The translations under genes and the position numbers were made by a program. A DNA stretch of 64,000 nucleotides, taken from NCBI GenBank assembly GCA_027487835.1, contig JAIYCU010000037.1, forward strand, positions 98,712-162,711, written 5' to 3'. Positions 19,862 through 29,065 of the stretch are shown piece by piece (position 1 is the stretch's first letter; each line of letters opens with the position of its first letter). The notes below the pieces were generated by a model, which was given only the letters and a program-made list of their open reading frames with translations, made no database searches and was not told where the DNA came from. Source of the stretch: Bacteroidota bacterium. GTDB taxonomy: Bacteria > Bacteroidota > Bacteroidia > UKL13-3.

Positions 19862-21671
19862 GAGTCGGCAATTTAAATACATTCGCTTCTTGCTTAAGTA
19901 TCCTGTTTATAAAATTTTTAAACAGCGTACGCAATACATTAGCAACCAGCACTTTCTTATTATTGCTTCGGTATTTGTTTCAATTGTGGTAAGTATTGCT
20001 GCTATTTTACTAAAGTGGTTCATTCATTTTATCGAATCCCTATTACTAAACACAAATATATTGGAGCTAAGTTTGGCTAACTTGTTTTTGCCATTGCTGG
20101 GAATATTACTCTCCTTAACCTTTATTAAGTATTTTTTGAAGGGCAAGAATTTTGAGAAGGGGCTTGCGAGTATTATTTATAAAGTTACCTATAAAAAGGG
20201 AAGAATAGAGCTATATCATACTTATGCCCATTTGGTAACTAGTGCGTTTACAGTTAGTTTAGGAGGGTCTGCAGGTGTTGAGGCTCCAATAGCAGCAACG
20301 GGTTCAGCTATAGGTTCAAACCTTGCCTCTCGTTTTTTTTTAAATGATAATGACAGGAATTTATTATTGGCTTGTGGTGCAAGTGCAGGCATATCTGCAA
20401 TTTTTAATTGCCCAATTGGAGCCGTAATTTTTGCTTTAGAGGTTTTATTGAGAAAGGTTACTGTGCCAGCATTTGTTCCCTTATTAATTGCCTCAGCTAC
20501 TGCCTCTGTTATCAGTAATTTTTTTTACAAGTCGCAAATAATCAGTTTTAGCGCAGCAATTTGGCAATTAAATGATATTCCTTATTACATTTTATTGGCA
20601 ATGCTTTGTGGTGTTTTTTCAATTTATACAATCCGAGTTATTTATGGATTAGAAACTAGATTTAACAATATAAAGCTGAAATATAATAAAGCCATTTTTC
20701 AAGGATTAATTGTAGGTGGATTAATTATGTTTTCACCTTTGCTTTATGGAGAAGGTTATTTTGTAATCAATCAAATTTTGCATAATAAATTTGATGATTT
20801 TATGCAAACTATTTCCCTTCAAAGTAATTTTGGTTTCAATACAGTTTTCCTTTCATTTGTATTAGTTACCATACTATTAAAGCCAGTTGCTGCTGCATTT
20901 ACAGTGAGTGCGGGTGGGAATGGTGGAATTTTTGCACCCTCACTTTTTATTGGCGCCTTAAGTGGTTTGTTTTTTTCTAGAATTGTTAATTTATTAGGTC
21001 TTACAGATGTAAATGAATTAAACTTTGTGGTGGCAGGAATGGCCGGTTTGTTAAGTGGTGTATTAAGTGCGCCATTAACTGGTATTTTTATGATTGCTGA
21101 AATAGCAGGAGGGTATACATTATTGGTGCCATTAATGATAGTTTCAGCAGGTAGTTTTTTTGTTACACGTTTGTTTGAACCGAACTCTATTTATACAAAA
21201 AAATTGGTTCAAAGCGGTTTATTACAAAAGGCGCCTGAATTGGAACTGTTGAAAACAGTGAATGCAGAATCTGTTTTAGAAACTAATTTTCCAACACTTG
21301 ATGTTGATGTAAATTTAAGAAGCGTAACGCAATTAATCAGTGGAACTCGAAGAAATGTTTTTCCTGTAATTAGAAAAAATGGGCGTTTAGCCGGTATTGT
21401 AAGTATGGGAGATTTACGTCCTTATCTTTTTAGAACTGATTTGTATGATAAATTAACCGTAAAAGAGTTGATGCATACAGACGTAATAAAGGTGAATCAA
21501 ACAGATTCTTTGCACCATGTTTTACAAGTACTCGAGGAAAATCCAGGTGTGTTTTATATCCCTGTTCTCCATCAAGAAAAGTATGTTGGTTGTATATCTA
21601 AAAGTGTACTCCTTAATAAGTATAAAGAATTAATGCAGGAATGGATGGCACAGAACCAAGATTTATCCTAG
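19860..21671 (+). CDS. ClC-family chloride channel/transporter with CBS domains
   Basis: GGSAGVEAPIAATGSAIGS; GASAGISAIFNCPIGAVIFALEVL; GGNGGIFAPSLFIGA; C-terminal CBS pair. Confidence 0.93.
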   Translation: MSRQFKYIRFLLKYPVYKIFKQRTQYISNQHFLIIASVFVSIVVSIAAILLKWFIHFIESLLLNTNILELSLANLFLPLLGILLSLTFIKYFLKGKNFEKGLASIIYKVTYKKGRIELYHTYAHLVTSAFTVSLGGSAGVEAPIAATGSAIGSNLASRFFLNDNDRNLLLACGASAGISAIFNCPIGAVIFALEVLLRKVTVPAFVPLLIASATASVISNFFYKSQIISFSAAIWQLNDIPYYILLAMLCGVFSIYTIRVIYGLETRFNNIKLKYNKAIFQGLIVGGLIMFSPLLYGEGYFVINQILHNKFDDFMQTISLQSNFGFNTVFLSFVLVTILLKPVAAAFTVSAGGNGGIFAPSLFIGALSGLFFSRIVNLLGLTDVNELNFVVAGMAGLLSGVLSAPLTGIFMIAEIAGGYTLLVPLMIVSAGSFFVTRLFEPNSIYTKKLVQSGLLQKAPELELLKTVNAESVLETNFPTLDVDVNLRSVTQLISGTRRNVFPVIRKNGRLAGIVSMGDLRPYLFRTDLYDKLTVKELMHTDVIKVNQTDSLHHVLQVLEENPGVFYIPVLHQEKYVGCISKSVLLNKYKELMQEWMAQNQDLS

Positions 21672-22052
21672 TTCCATGCTATAGCCTTTGGTATGGTTTG
21701 TAAGAATTTCTTGCAATAAATCCTTTGAAAGCGGTTTTACATAGAAACCAGAAAGCAGTTCGGCAGCATTAGCTCGTTTTTGATCATTTGGGTCAAGAGA
21801 GCTGGTTAGCATAACAATAGGTGTTTCTCTTTTAATAGGTTCATATCTATCTAAAAATTCCCAACCATTTAGGCGTGGCATATTTATGTCTAATAGAATT
21901 AAGTCAAAGTTTTCCTGAGTTTTTGCAAGAAAATCTAAAGCCTCAGTGGGGTCTAAGAAATTTAGCACCTCATGTGGTATATTCAATTTTCTAAGCAGGC
22001 GTTCATTGGCCATGTTGTTGATGAAGTCGTCATCGATTTGAATAATTCTCAT
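21663..22052 (-). CDS. Single-domain response regulator (CheY-like receiver)
   Basis: IIQIDDDFINN; LILLDINMPRLNGWEFL; VMLTSS; YVKPL. Confidence 0.92.
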   Translation of the reverse strand: MRIIQIDDDFINNMANERLLRKLNIPHEVLNFLDPTEALDFLAKTQENFDLILLDINMPRLNGWEFLDRYEPIKRETPIVMLTSSLDPNDQKRANAAELLSGFYVKPLSKDLLQEILTNHTKGYSMELG

Positions 22053-22056
22053 AGTC

Positions 22057-23565
22057 TTAAATAATAAAATGTTGTGAAGCAGTTAAATTTTTATTTAGGT
22101 TTTTTATGATGTCGTCTAATTGTTTAACAGATTCGTGAATGTGGTTTAAAGTTGTTTGGTCTGCCTCGTCTGTATAGGCATACTCTTTTAAAAGTGCAGA
22201 CAAGGAAATTATATTAGCAACAGGTCTACGGATAATATGGGATAGGGTAAAGCTGTATTCTTCAAAGCGTTTATTTTGTTCAATTAAAGTTCTTTCATGA
22301 CGCTTTCTAGTAGTTATGTCATTGGTAAGTAAAACCATTCTTCCTTCATTGTATTGGTTCGGACTTAACCTAAAGAAAATAAATTCAAACCATGATTTTT
22401 CTAACTCCTCTGCGCAAGGGCTTTCTAAAAGGCTAAAATCAATTTCCATTTCAAATTCTATAATTCCAAATCCATTTAATGCTTCTTCATATTTTTCGCT
22501 TAGGCCAATTTTTTGAAGAAATGGATGTGTATGAATATTTACTTTACCACTTAATTCATTTTCGTTGGTTAGGTTTAGGTATTCTGTAAACCTTTCATTG
22601 ACCATTATTAGGTTACCAGCTGCATCAAACATTTGGAAACCAATTGGCATTTTATTTATAACTAGGTTAAGGAGTTCCTGATTTTTTCTTCTTTCCTGTT
22701 CATAGCTTCTTTTTTTAGTTATGTTTTTGCTAACGAAAGTTACGCCACAAATTTGTTGTTTATCGTCTAACATAGGGTAGGCGGTATGTTCAAAAAATAA
22801 ACTTCCTTTTTTATTGGTAACTTCTTTTTCATTACTTGCTGTTTCTCCTTTTAAAGCTTTTTCAAATAGAGTGCGCCAATAGTCTATTTCTTCTGCGCTC
22901 ATTGGGAGTTCAAAAAATGAGGATTGTAGATTTATTCTTTGGTTGAAAATCATGAAGACAAGCTTCTCAAATTTTGAGTTACCTAAAGCATAAAGGCCTT
23001 GTTCATTTAAACACCAGATGGCAGTATGCGTGCTTTCTAGTAAGGTATTTAAACTTAAGTTTGTGATGTGGAGGTCTAAGTTTCTTTTAATTAATTTTTG
23101 TTGGGCCATTTCTAACTGCTGATGAGCAGTTATAAAGAGACTAGCTAATCCAATACCTGGAATTAAGAACATGAAAATATGATGCAAAGCGATGCCTTTT
23201 AAACTTTCAATGAATGATATACCTGCTACGAAACAAATGGTATAGATGTATTTGATTTGTGTATTTTTTACCATAAAAAACGTAAAAAACACTAATGAAA
23301 CAATATATCCCGCAAAAGAGATGTGAATTGAATTGATAAAATCAAAATATAAAATCAGTAAAAAGGAAAGAGGCAAAATATACAAATAAATATTTGGTTG
23401 AGTCCATTTTCCTGCAGCATACAATCCGGCGTGAATGCTTGATATTAATAGGCACATGAACATTACATTGATGGCAAAGTTTGACTGTACACTTATAAAA
23501 ATAAATGTGGCCAATTCAAGCAAAATTATAATTCTCCTTGTAGACGCAATCAGTGGGGTATTCAT
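22057..23565 (-). CDS. Membrane PAS sensor protein ending after an H-box/DHp-like region; no recognisable HATPase_c domain
   Basis: N-terminal TM helices; two PAS-like segments; FTLSHIIRRPVANIISLSALL near C-terminus then stop; no N/G1/G2 boxes. Confidence 0.8.
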   Translation of the reverse strand: MNTPLIASTRRIIILLELATFIFISVQSNFAINVMFMCLLISSIHAGLYAAGKWTQPNIYLYILPLSFLLILYFDFINSIHISFAGYIVSLVFFTFFMVKNTQIKYIYTICFVAGISFIESLKGIALHHIFMFLIPGIGLASLFITAHQQLEMAQQKLIKRNLDLHITNLSLNTLLESTHTAIWCLNEQGLYALGNSKFEKLVFMIFNQRINLQSSFFELPMSAEEIDYWRTLFEKALKGETASNEKEVTNKKGSLFFEHTAYPMLDDKQQICGVTFVSKNITKKRSYEQERRKNQELLNLVINKMPIGFQMFDAAGNLIMVNERFTEYLNLTNENELSGKVNIHTHPFLQKIGLSEKYEEALNGFGIIEFEMEIDFSLLESPCAEELEKSWFEFIFFRLSPNQYNEGRMVLLTNDITTRKRHERTLIEQNKRFEEYSFTLSHIIRRPVANIISLSALLKEYAYTDEADQTTLNHIHESVKQLDDIIKNLNKNLTASQHFII

Positions 23566-23734
23566 GATTTCAGCGAATTCTTGTTTTTAAGCTATTCAAA
23601 CAAATATATCACTTTTTAAATAAATAAAAAGACTATTAAACCTGTATAATAAGCATTAGGAGATAAAAATTAGGTAATCCTTAGACTTAGAAATAGTTGC
23701 TTAATAATTTTATTTGTGGTTTGAGAAAAATGTT

Positions 23735-23742
23735 TAGTTTTG
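23735..23742 (+). promoter_or_regulatory. Bacteroidota-type -7 box (TAnnTTTG) for tRNA-CAU
   Basis: TAGTTTTG, with TTTG at 23713-23716 as candidate -33 element; 20 nt before tRNA. Confidence 0.6.
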
Positions 23743-23761
23743 CAACCTGCTTTATTAAGCA

Positions 23762-23838
23762 GGGCCTATAGCTCATTCGGTTAGAGCAACTGACTCATAA
23801 TCAGTAGGTGCCTGGTTCGATCCCAGGTGGGCCCACCA
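23762..23838 (+). tRNA. tRNA with CAU anticodon (Met, or Ile2 if lysidine-modified); encoded CCA
   Basis: Cloverleaf: GGGCCTA TA GCTC ATTCGGTTA GAGC A ACTGA CTCATAA TCAGT AGGTG CCTGG TTCGATC CCAGG TGGGCCC ACCA. Confidence 0.93.
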
Positions 23839-23901
23839 AAGAAAATAATTAAGGAGTTTTGATATTTATCAAAACTCTTTTTTTTTAACTTCCGACACCT
23901 A

Positions 23902-25044
23902 ATGCATCATATGTTTCCATTTAATATTGGAATAGATAATTTTACGCGGCATATTTTATTGGCAGCCTTATGTTTAGACAAGGAAAAAGCGTTATCTCAC
24001 TTTGAAAAGGTTAAGCTAGCCCTAGCCAAAATTGATACAGAAACTAATAGAGCAATTTTAAACCTGGAAGATGATACTAAAAAATTATTGGCTCAAGTTT
24101 ATTTCAATTTAAAGGATGTTGATGATAGTCTACTAGAACAATTTAAATTAGATTATAAGGCTAATACACTTAATGGGAAGTATTATTTAAACATTGCCGC
24201 TCAAATTGCAAGGGTTTTTGAGAGTAATAGAATACCCTATATGTTTTTAAAAGGTATCCCGATTGTTTTGCAGACCCACCAAAATTTTGGTGTTCGGCCT
24301 ATGACTGATATTGATGTTTTGGTGCCGCCTGAAAAATTAGAAATGGCAATGCAGATATTGGTAGAGCAATTCAGTATGAAAATTAGAAATTATGACTTGG
24401 CGTTTTATCATAATAACATCATCCATGCAATAACGTTAAGGCGTGCAGCCAATTTGCAAGTTGATTTGCATTTTTATTTCCATGATTTTGCTTACCATAC
24501 AATACATGACAATCAATTATGGGCTACTTGCCAAAAGGTTCAATTATCTTCCTCTCAATTAGGTTTTATACCCTCACCAAGCTTTTTGTTGTATAGGACT
24601 CTAATTCATGGACTAGATGGCAAAGCACACCGTTGGGTTACGGATTGTGTTGCTTTAGTTGATTTTCATGGAAAGACAATTAATTGGAAAGAAATATTTG
24701 AACTGGCAAAGAAGCAAAAAATGCTTTGGCCAGTTATTAATCGACTAAAATTTCTAAAGGAAGAATTTTCTATTCCTTTGCCAAATGAAGTTGAACTTTC
24801 AATAGCAAATGAGAAAGTTTCTATTCTTGAGCAAATTTATTTTTTTTACTATTCTAATCGCCGTGAGGTAAAATCGAGTCAATCTTACTTATTGAAATTA
24901 GTAGCTAGAACTTTTTTATTCTTAGACTTTCATTTGTATAAACGAATTAGTGAAAAAGGAAGTTTATTTAGGTATTATAATAAACGAAAGCGTGTAATTA
25001 CTTACACAAAGAAAAATTTTAGTAATAAAAGTCCATACGAATAA
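23902..25044 (+). CDS. Nucleotidyltransferase family protein (PF14907-like)
   Basis: NRIPYMFLKGIPIVLQTHQNFGVRPMTDIDVLVPPEKLEMAMQIL. Confidence 0.82.
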   Translation: MHHMFPFNIGIDNFTRHILLAALCLDKEKALSHFEKVKLALAKIDTETNRAILNLEDDTKKLLAQVYFNLKDVDDSLLEQFKLDYKANTLNGKYYLNIAAQIARVFESNRIPYMFLKGIPIVLQTHQNFGVRPMTDIDVLVPPEKLEMAMQILVEQFSMKIRNYDLAFYHNNIIHAITLRRAANLQVDLHFYFHDFAYHTIHDNQLWATCQKVQLSSSQLGFIPSPSFLLYRTLIHGLDGKAHRWVTDCVALVDFHGKTINWKEIFELAKKQKMLWPVINRLKFLKEEFSIPLPNEVELSIANEKVSILEQIYFFYYSNRREVKSSQSYLLKLVARTFLFLDFHLYKRISEKGSLFRYYNKRKRVITYTKKNFSNKSPYE

Positions 25045-25181
25045 ATAATTATTTATTGTTCGATTTCTTTCGACCACTTTTACAAAGTTTAATTAATATT
25101 TGAATAGTGATTTTAGTTATTTTTATGACATTATTTCATTTTTAAATGGAAATATTTCATTTTTTAAATAAATAAAATTCA

Positions 25182-25189
25182 TAGTTTTG
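25182..25189 (+). promoter_or_regulatory. TAnnTTTG -7 box upstream of the PqqD-like gene
   Basis: TAGTTTTG in very AT-rich spacer, about 23 nt before ATG 25212. Confidence 0.5.
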
Positions 25190-25211
25190 TTTAATACATT
25201 CTAAATTAATT

Positions 25212-25634
25212 ATGACATCAGAAGTGTTTTATAGCATTGATACCACAAAAGTTGTTTTTGAAAAGTTTGAGGACGAAACTGTATTAATCAACCTTGAGAA
25301 TGGCAATTATTATGGAATTATGAAAGTAGGTAAGGATATTTTAACATTGATGGAGCAAGGAATTTCTAAACAAAATCTTGTCAGTGCTATAGCAGCCTCC
25401 TATAGTCAAGAGATAAACAAAGTTGAAGATGATATTCAATTATTCTTATCTGCCTTGTTAACGGAAGGTATAATTCAAACTTCGGAGTATGGTTCCAATA
25501 ACATCACATTTTTAGATAATAATGAGATTTATGAAATACCTGTATTAGAAAAATATTCAGATATGCAGGATTTAATTTTATTGGATCCTATTCATGATGT
25601 GAGTGCTAAAGGTTGGCCAAATAAAAATCAATAA
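25212..25634 (+). CDS. PqqD family (peptide-chaperone-like) protein
   Basis: ETVLINLENGNYYGIMKVGKDILTLMEQGISKQNLVSAI...VEDDIQLFLSALLTEGII. Confidence 0.8.
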   Translation: MTSEVFYSIDTTKVVFEKFEDETVLINLENGNYYGIMKVGKDILTLMEQGISKQNLVSAIAASYSQEINKVEDDIQLFLSALLTEGIIQTSEYGSNNITFLDNNEIYEIPVLEKYSDMQDLILLDPIHDVSAKGWPNKNQ

Positions 25635-25663
25635 TCGAATAATTCACCCCACATATAATTTTA

Positions 25664-26716
25664 TTGAATACCATTATTAATCTGATAGATTATTTTGAGA
25701 ATAGTCTAAAACTTATTCAGTTAAAATTTGAGGAGTTTTCAGTTAGGCATTCGCTAACATTTATTGCAGATGAAAAACAAGTTAATCTGTATTTTTCAAA
25801 TGATATTTTATTTTCAAAATTGACACCAGCATTTGGGCATTTAGAAAGTAGTCTATGTATAGAATCTAAGTTAGATGTTTATGTTTTAGACGAAAAATGT
25901 GTGCCAATTTCCTTTTTATCACCACCTTGGATTTATGACGTATCTGAGGGTATTAATGATGTTTGGATAAACGATGATAGTAAGCTAAAAATTCTCCATC
26001 AACCTGCTAAAAATACTTTAATAATGCTTAACCTACTCAGCAATAAAGCTATTTATTGGGTAAAATCTGGGCATCAAATTCCTTATTATGAAAGCAGCGC
26101 TCCTCTTAGACCAATTTTACATTGGTGGATGAGTTCAATGGGCTCGCAACTTTTACATGCAGCAGCGGTTGGACTTAATAACACGGGGATACTATTGGTT
26201 GGAAAGGGTGGGTCTGGAAAATCTAATACAGCAATTTCTTGCCTCAATTCAAATTTGTATTATACAGCTGACGATTATTCTTTATTATCATTTAATCCAT
26301 ATCCAACTGCTTTTAGTTTGTATGCAACAGGAAAGTTGCTTTTCGAGGATGTGCATCGGTATCCATTTCTAAACGATGTTCAATCCAAAGAAGCAGATGA
26401 TGGTTTACAAGATGAAAAGGCATTGTTTTTTTTGTACCCAAAATTACAAGAAAAGTTACTTAAATCATTTTTAATCAAAGCAGTTTTTATACCAAAGGTT
26501 ACGCGAAGTGAATTTCCTAAAATTACCCCAATATCATCTTCCAAAGCTTATTTAGCGCTTGCACCTTCAACTATTTTTCAGATGCATGGTGAAAAGGAAC
26601 GAACCCATGATAATATTGTTAAATTATTAAAAGAGGTTCCTAGTTTTTTGTTTGAGTTAAGCGAAGAACCTATAAAAAATACGGATGCAATTTTTAAATT
26701 CTTGACTGGGAAATAA
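25664..26716 (+). CDS. HPr kinase-like P-loop protein
   Basis: LLHAAAVGLNNTGILLVGKGGSGKSNTAISCL (Walker A) and YYTADDYSLLSF; TTG start codon at 25664. Confidence 0.78.
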   Translation: MNTIINLIDYFENSLKLIQLKFEEFSVRHSLTFIADEKQVNLYFSNDILFSKLTPAFGHLESSLCIESKLDVYVLDEKCVPISFLSPPWIYDVSEGINDVWINDDSKLKILHQPAKNTLIMLNLLSNKAIYWVKSGHQIPYYESSAPLRPILHWWMSSMGSQLLHAAAVGLNNTGILLVGKGGSGKSNTAISCLNSNLYYTADDYSLLSFNPYPTAFSLYATGKLLFEDVHRYPFLNDVQSKEADDGLQDEKALFFLYPKLQEKLLKSFLIKAVFIPKVTRSEFPKITPISSSKAYLALAPSTIFQMHGEKERTHDNIVKLLKEVPSFLFELSEEPIKNTDAIFKFLTGK

Positions 26717-26731
26717 CTCATTTCAAAGGTT

Positions 26732-27673
26732 ATGAAACAAATAATTTACATCGGGTTACATTCTCAAACGTTGAATAATTCAGGTGGAATAATTTCTGGT
26801 TCTGAAATTACCACTAATGGTATCTATAATGCTTTTTTAAAATATCAAGACGAGTTTCAGGTGCTTAGATTTGCCCCAGGGAACTACGAAAATATTTCTG
26901 CAAGTATTCTTGATCTAGTTATTATTGAAGGTTGGCATCCAAGTCTACCAGAATTCATTTCTGTTGTTAGAAAGTTTAATGCTAAGGTTAAAATCTTGTT
27001 TTGGAACCTATCTTTCTATGGGTTTAATGGCGTAGTAAAGTTGGATGTAGATGGTTTTCTTTCAAATTCAAGAAAGAATACACATTTACTAAATCGAATC
27101 AAACCTGCTAAATATTTAATGTTGGCGGCTGATGTCGATACCTTTAAATTAATTAATTCGCCCAAAACAGTTGAAAGAGAAGTTGTTTATCTTGGCATGT
27201 ATCATCCAAGTAAAAGTGAAGCTGTAGAGAAGCTCATTCTACATGAAGCAAGTGATTTTAATTTAGAAATTTATGGTCATGGTTGGGAAACTAATCCAAT
27301 TTTAAATAGCTACTCGAAAGGAGTGTTACCTTATCATAAAATGGTAAGTTTGTATAATAGTTCAAAAGTGGTTTTGGGAGTTACCGAGGATAGACAACGG
27401 AAGTTTGGAATGATAAATAATCGTGTTTTTGAAGCATTGGCTTGCGGCGCTTTTTTTGTATCTGAGCACTTTATTGAATTGGAACAAACTTTTGGAGATT
27501 TAATATTTTACTCAAAGAATATAGGTGATACGCGCAAGTCAATTAAAATAATATTAGATAACTATGAACAATTTAATTCGCAAAGGTTTAATATTATTTC
27601 TTTTATAAGAAATAATCATTCTTATGAGCATCGAACGCACGAATTTATAAGTTTTTATCATGATTTATTATGA
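26732..27673 (+). CDS. Glycosyltransferase (CgeB/GT1-like)
   Basis: GVLPYHKMVSLYNSSKVVLGVTEDRQRKFGMINNRVFEALACGAFFVSEHFIELEQTFGD. Confidence 0.78.
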   Translation: MKQIIYIGLHSQTLNNSGGIISGSEITTNGIYNAFLKYQDEFQVLRFAPGNYENISASILDLVIIEGWHPSLPEFISVVRKFNAKVKILFWNLSFYGFNGVVKLDVDGFLSNSRKNTHLLNRIKPAKYLMLAADVDTFKLINSPKTVEREVVYLGMYHPSKSEAVEKLILHEASDFNLEIYGHGWETNPILNSYSKGVLPYHKMVSLYNSSKVVLGVTEDRQRKFGMINNRVFEALACGAFFVSEHFIELEQTFGDLIFYSKNIGDTRKSIKIILDNYEQFNSQRFNIISFIRNNHSYEHRTHEFISFYHDLL

Positions 27674-27704
27674 GCGTTTGTTATATTAAAGTGTTTTAAT
27701 TTTT

Positions 27705-28382
27705 ATGGATTTAGTAAGTGTAATTATCCCAGTATATAATGGTGCGCGATTCATAGCACAAGCTATAGAAAGTGTGCAGAATCAAAACCATACTAATTTA
27801 GAAATTATAATAGTAGATGATGGTTCAACCGATAACACAAAAGAAATTGTTACATCTTTTGGTACTGTACAATATCTGTATCAGAATAATAAAGGTGTTG
27901 CAAGTGCTCGTAATTTGGCAATTCAGAAGGCTAAGGGGGATTATATTACATTCTTGGATTCTGATGATTTATTATTAGAAAACAAAATATCTTTACAATT
28001 GATTTGTCTTCAACAAAACCTAACAATTGATGTCTGTATGTGTCACCAAGAAAATTTTATTCAGGAAGAATATGCACATTTAAAAGATGAACATGAGCAT
28101 TTTTTAAATTATGAAAAAATTAGTTTAATGACAATGTTTGTTAGAAGGGGTGTTTTTGAAAAAGTAGGTTTATTTAATGTGGAATATAAGCACTCGAGTG
28201 ACTTTGAATGGATTACTAGGGCTAAAGATTTATCATGTAAAGTTGAAATTATTCCTGATATTCTTCAAAAGAGGAGATTGCATGACAAGAATATATCGGT
28301 AAAAGCGCTTAAAGATAATGACGTACTAAGGTTTAAGATCTTAAAGGAATCACTTCAAAGAAGAAGAAATAAATCAATATGA
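27705..28382 (+). CDS. Glycosyltransferase family 2
   Basis: VSVIIPVYNGARFIAQAIESVQNQNHTNLEIIIVDDGSTDNT; FLDSDD. Confidence 0.93.
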   Translation: MDLVSVIIPVYNGARFIAQAIESVQNQNHTNLEIIIVDDGSTDNTKEIVTSFGTVQYLYQNNKGVASARNLAIQKAKGDYITFLDSDDLLLENKISLQLICLQQNLTIDVCMCHQENFIQEEYAHLKDEHEHFLNYEKISLMTMFVRRGVFEKVGLFNVEYKHSSDFEWITRAKDLSCKVEIIPDILQKRRLHDKNISVKALKDNDVLRFKILKESLQRRRNKSI

Positions 28383-29065
28383 ATGGAGCTCCTAAAATAA
28401 GTGTGATTATTCCTGTATACAATGGAGAGAAATTTATTTCTGAGGCTATTCAAAGTGTCGTAAATCAAACTTTAAAGCCTTTTGAAATTATAATAGTAGA
28501 TGATGGATCAACGGATAGCTCATCAAAAATCATCAACGCATTTCCTGAGGTTAGTTATTATTTTAAACCCAATACTGGATTGGCTTCGACCTTGAATTTT
28601 GGATTACAAAAAGTTAAGGGTGATTACATCGCATTTTTAGACGCAGATGATTACTGGAGTATTGATAAACTTGAAAAGCAGTTTATATTATTTGAAACTG
28701 ATTCAGATTTGGACCTAGTTTTTGGATGTCACCAGAGGTTTTATTCTAAGCCATCCAATGAAATCACTGCTGAGGAAAGATTGGATATGACAAGAGTTTT
28801 GCCAGGTTATTTTAAAGCTGCATTATTGGTGAAAAAGAAAGCTTTCTTTAAAGTTGGTTTATTTGATGAAACCATAGTGATGGGGGATTTTTTGGATTGG
28901 TACAGTCGTGCAGTTGATATGAATTTGAGAATGAAAATGATTTCAGATGTTGTATTGTTCCGACGTATTCATGAGGATAATATGTCAACTAGAAATAAAT
29001 CGCAGATATTAGACTATGTTAAAATTATGAAGGCTTCTATGGATAGAAGGCGTTCAAACAAATAA
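28379..29065 (+). CDS. Glycosyltransferase family 2 (tandem paralogue)
   Basis: ISVIIPVYNGEKFISEAIQSVVNQTLKPFEIIIVDDGSTDSS; FLDADDYW; 4-nt overlap with previous gene. Confidence 0.93.
   Translation: MNGAPKISVIIPVYNGEKFISEAIQSVVNQTLKPFEIIIVDDGSTDSSSKIINAFPEVSYYFKPNTGLASTLNFGLQKVKGDYIAFLDADDYWSIDKLEKQFILFETDSDLDLVFGCHQRFYSKPSNEITAEERLDMTRVLPGYFKAALLVKKKAFFKVGLFDETIVMGDFLDWYSRAVDMNLRMKMISDVVLFRRIHEDNMSTRNKSQILDYVKIMKASMDRRRSNK

Noticed and set aside
22053-22060. Frameshift removing the ATPase domain of the PAS sensor
   Set aside because: Only 4 nt separate the stop from the next gene's ATG and no HATPase_c remnant is encoded in any frame, so a sequencing frameshift does not explain it.
23814-23825. 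tRNA T-arm GGTTCGATCC as a member of the motif family
   Set aside because: It is the universal T-loop; similarity is incidental.
25110-25190. Repeat-like 'atatttcatttttaaat' segment upstream of the PqqD-like gene as a regulatory repeat
   Set aside because: Very low complexity AT sequence; similarity likely due to composition.
27705-29065. Tandem GT2 genes as a sequencing/assembly duplication
   Set aside because: Proteins share family motifs but differ strongly in sequence; they are diverged paralogues.
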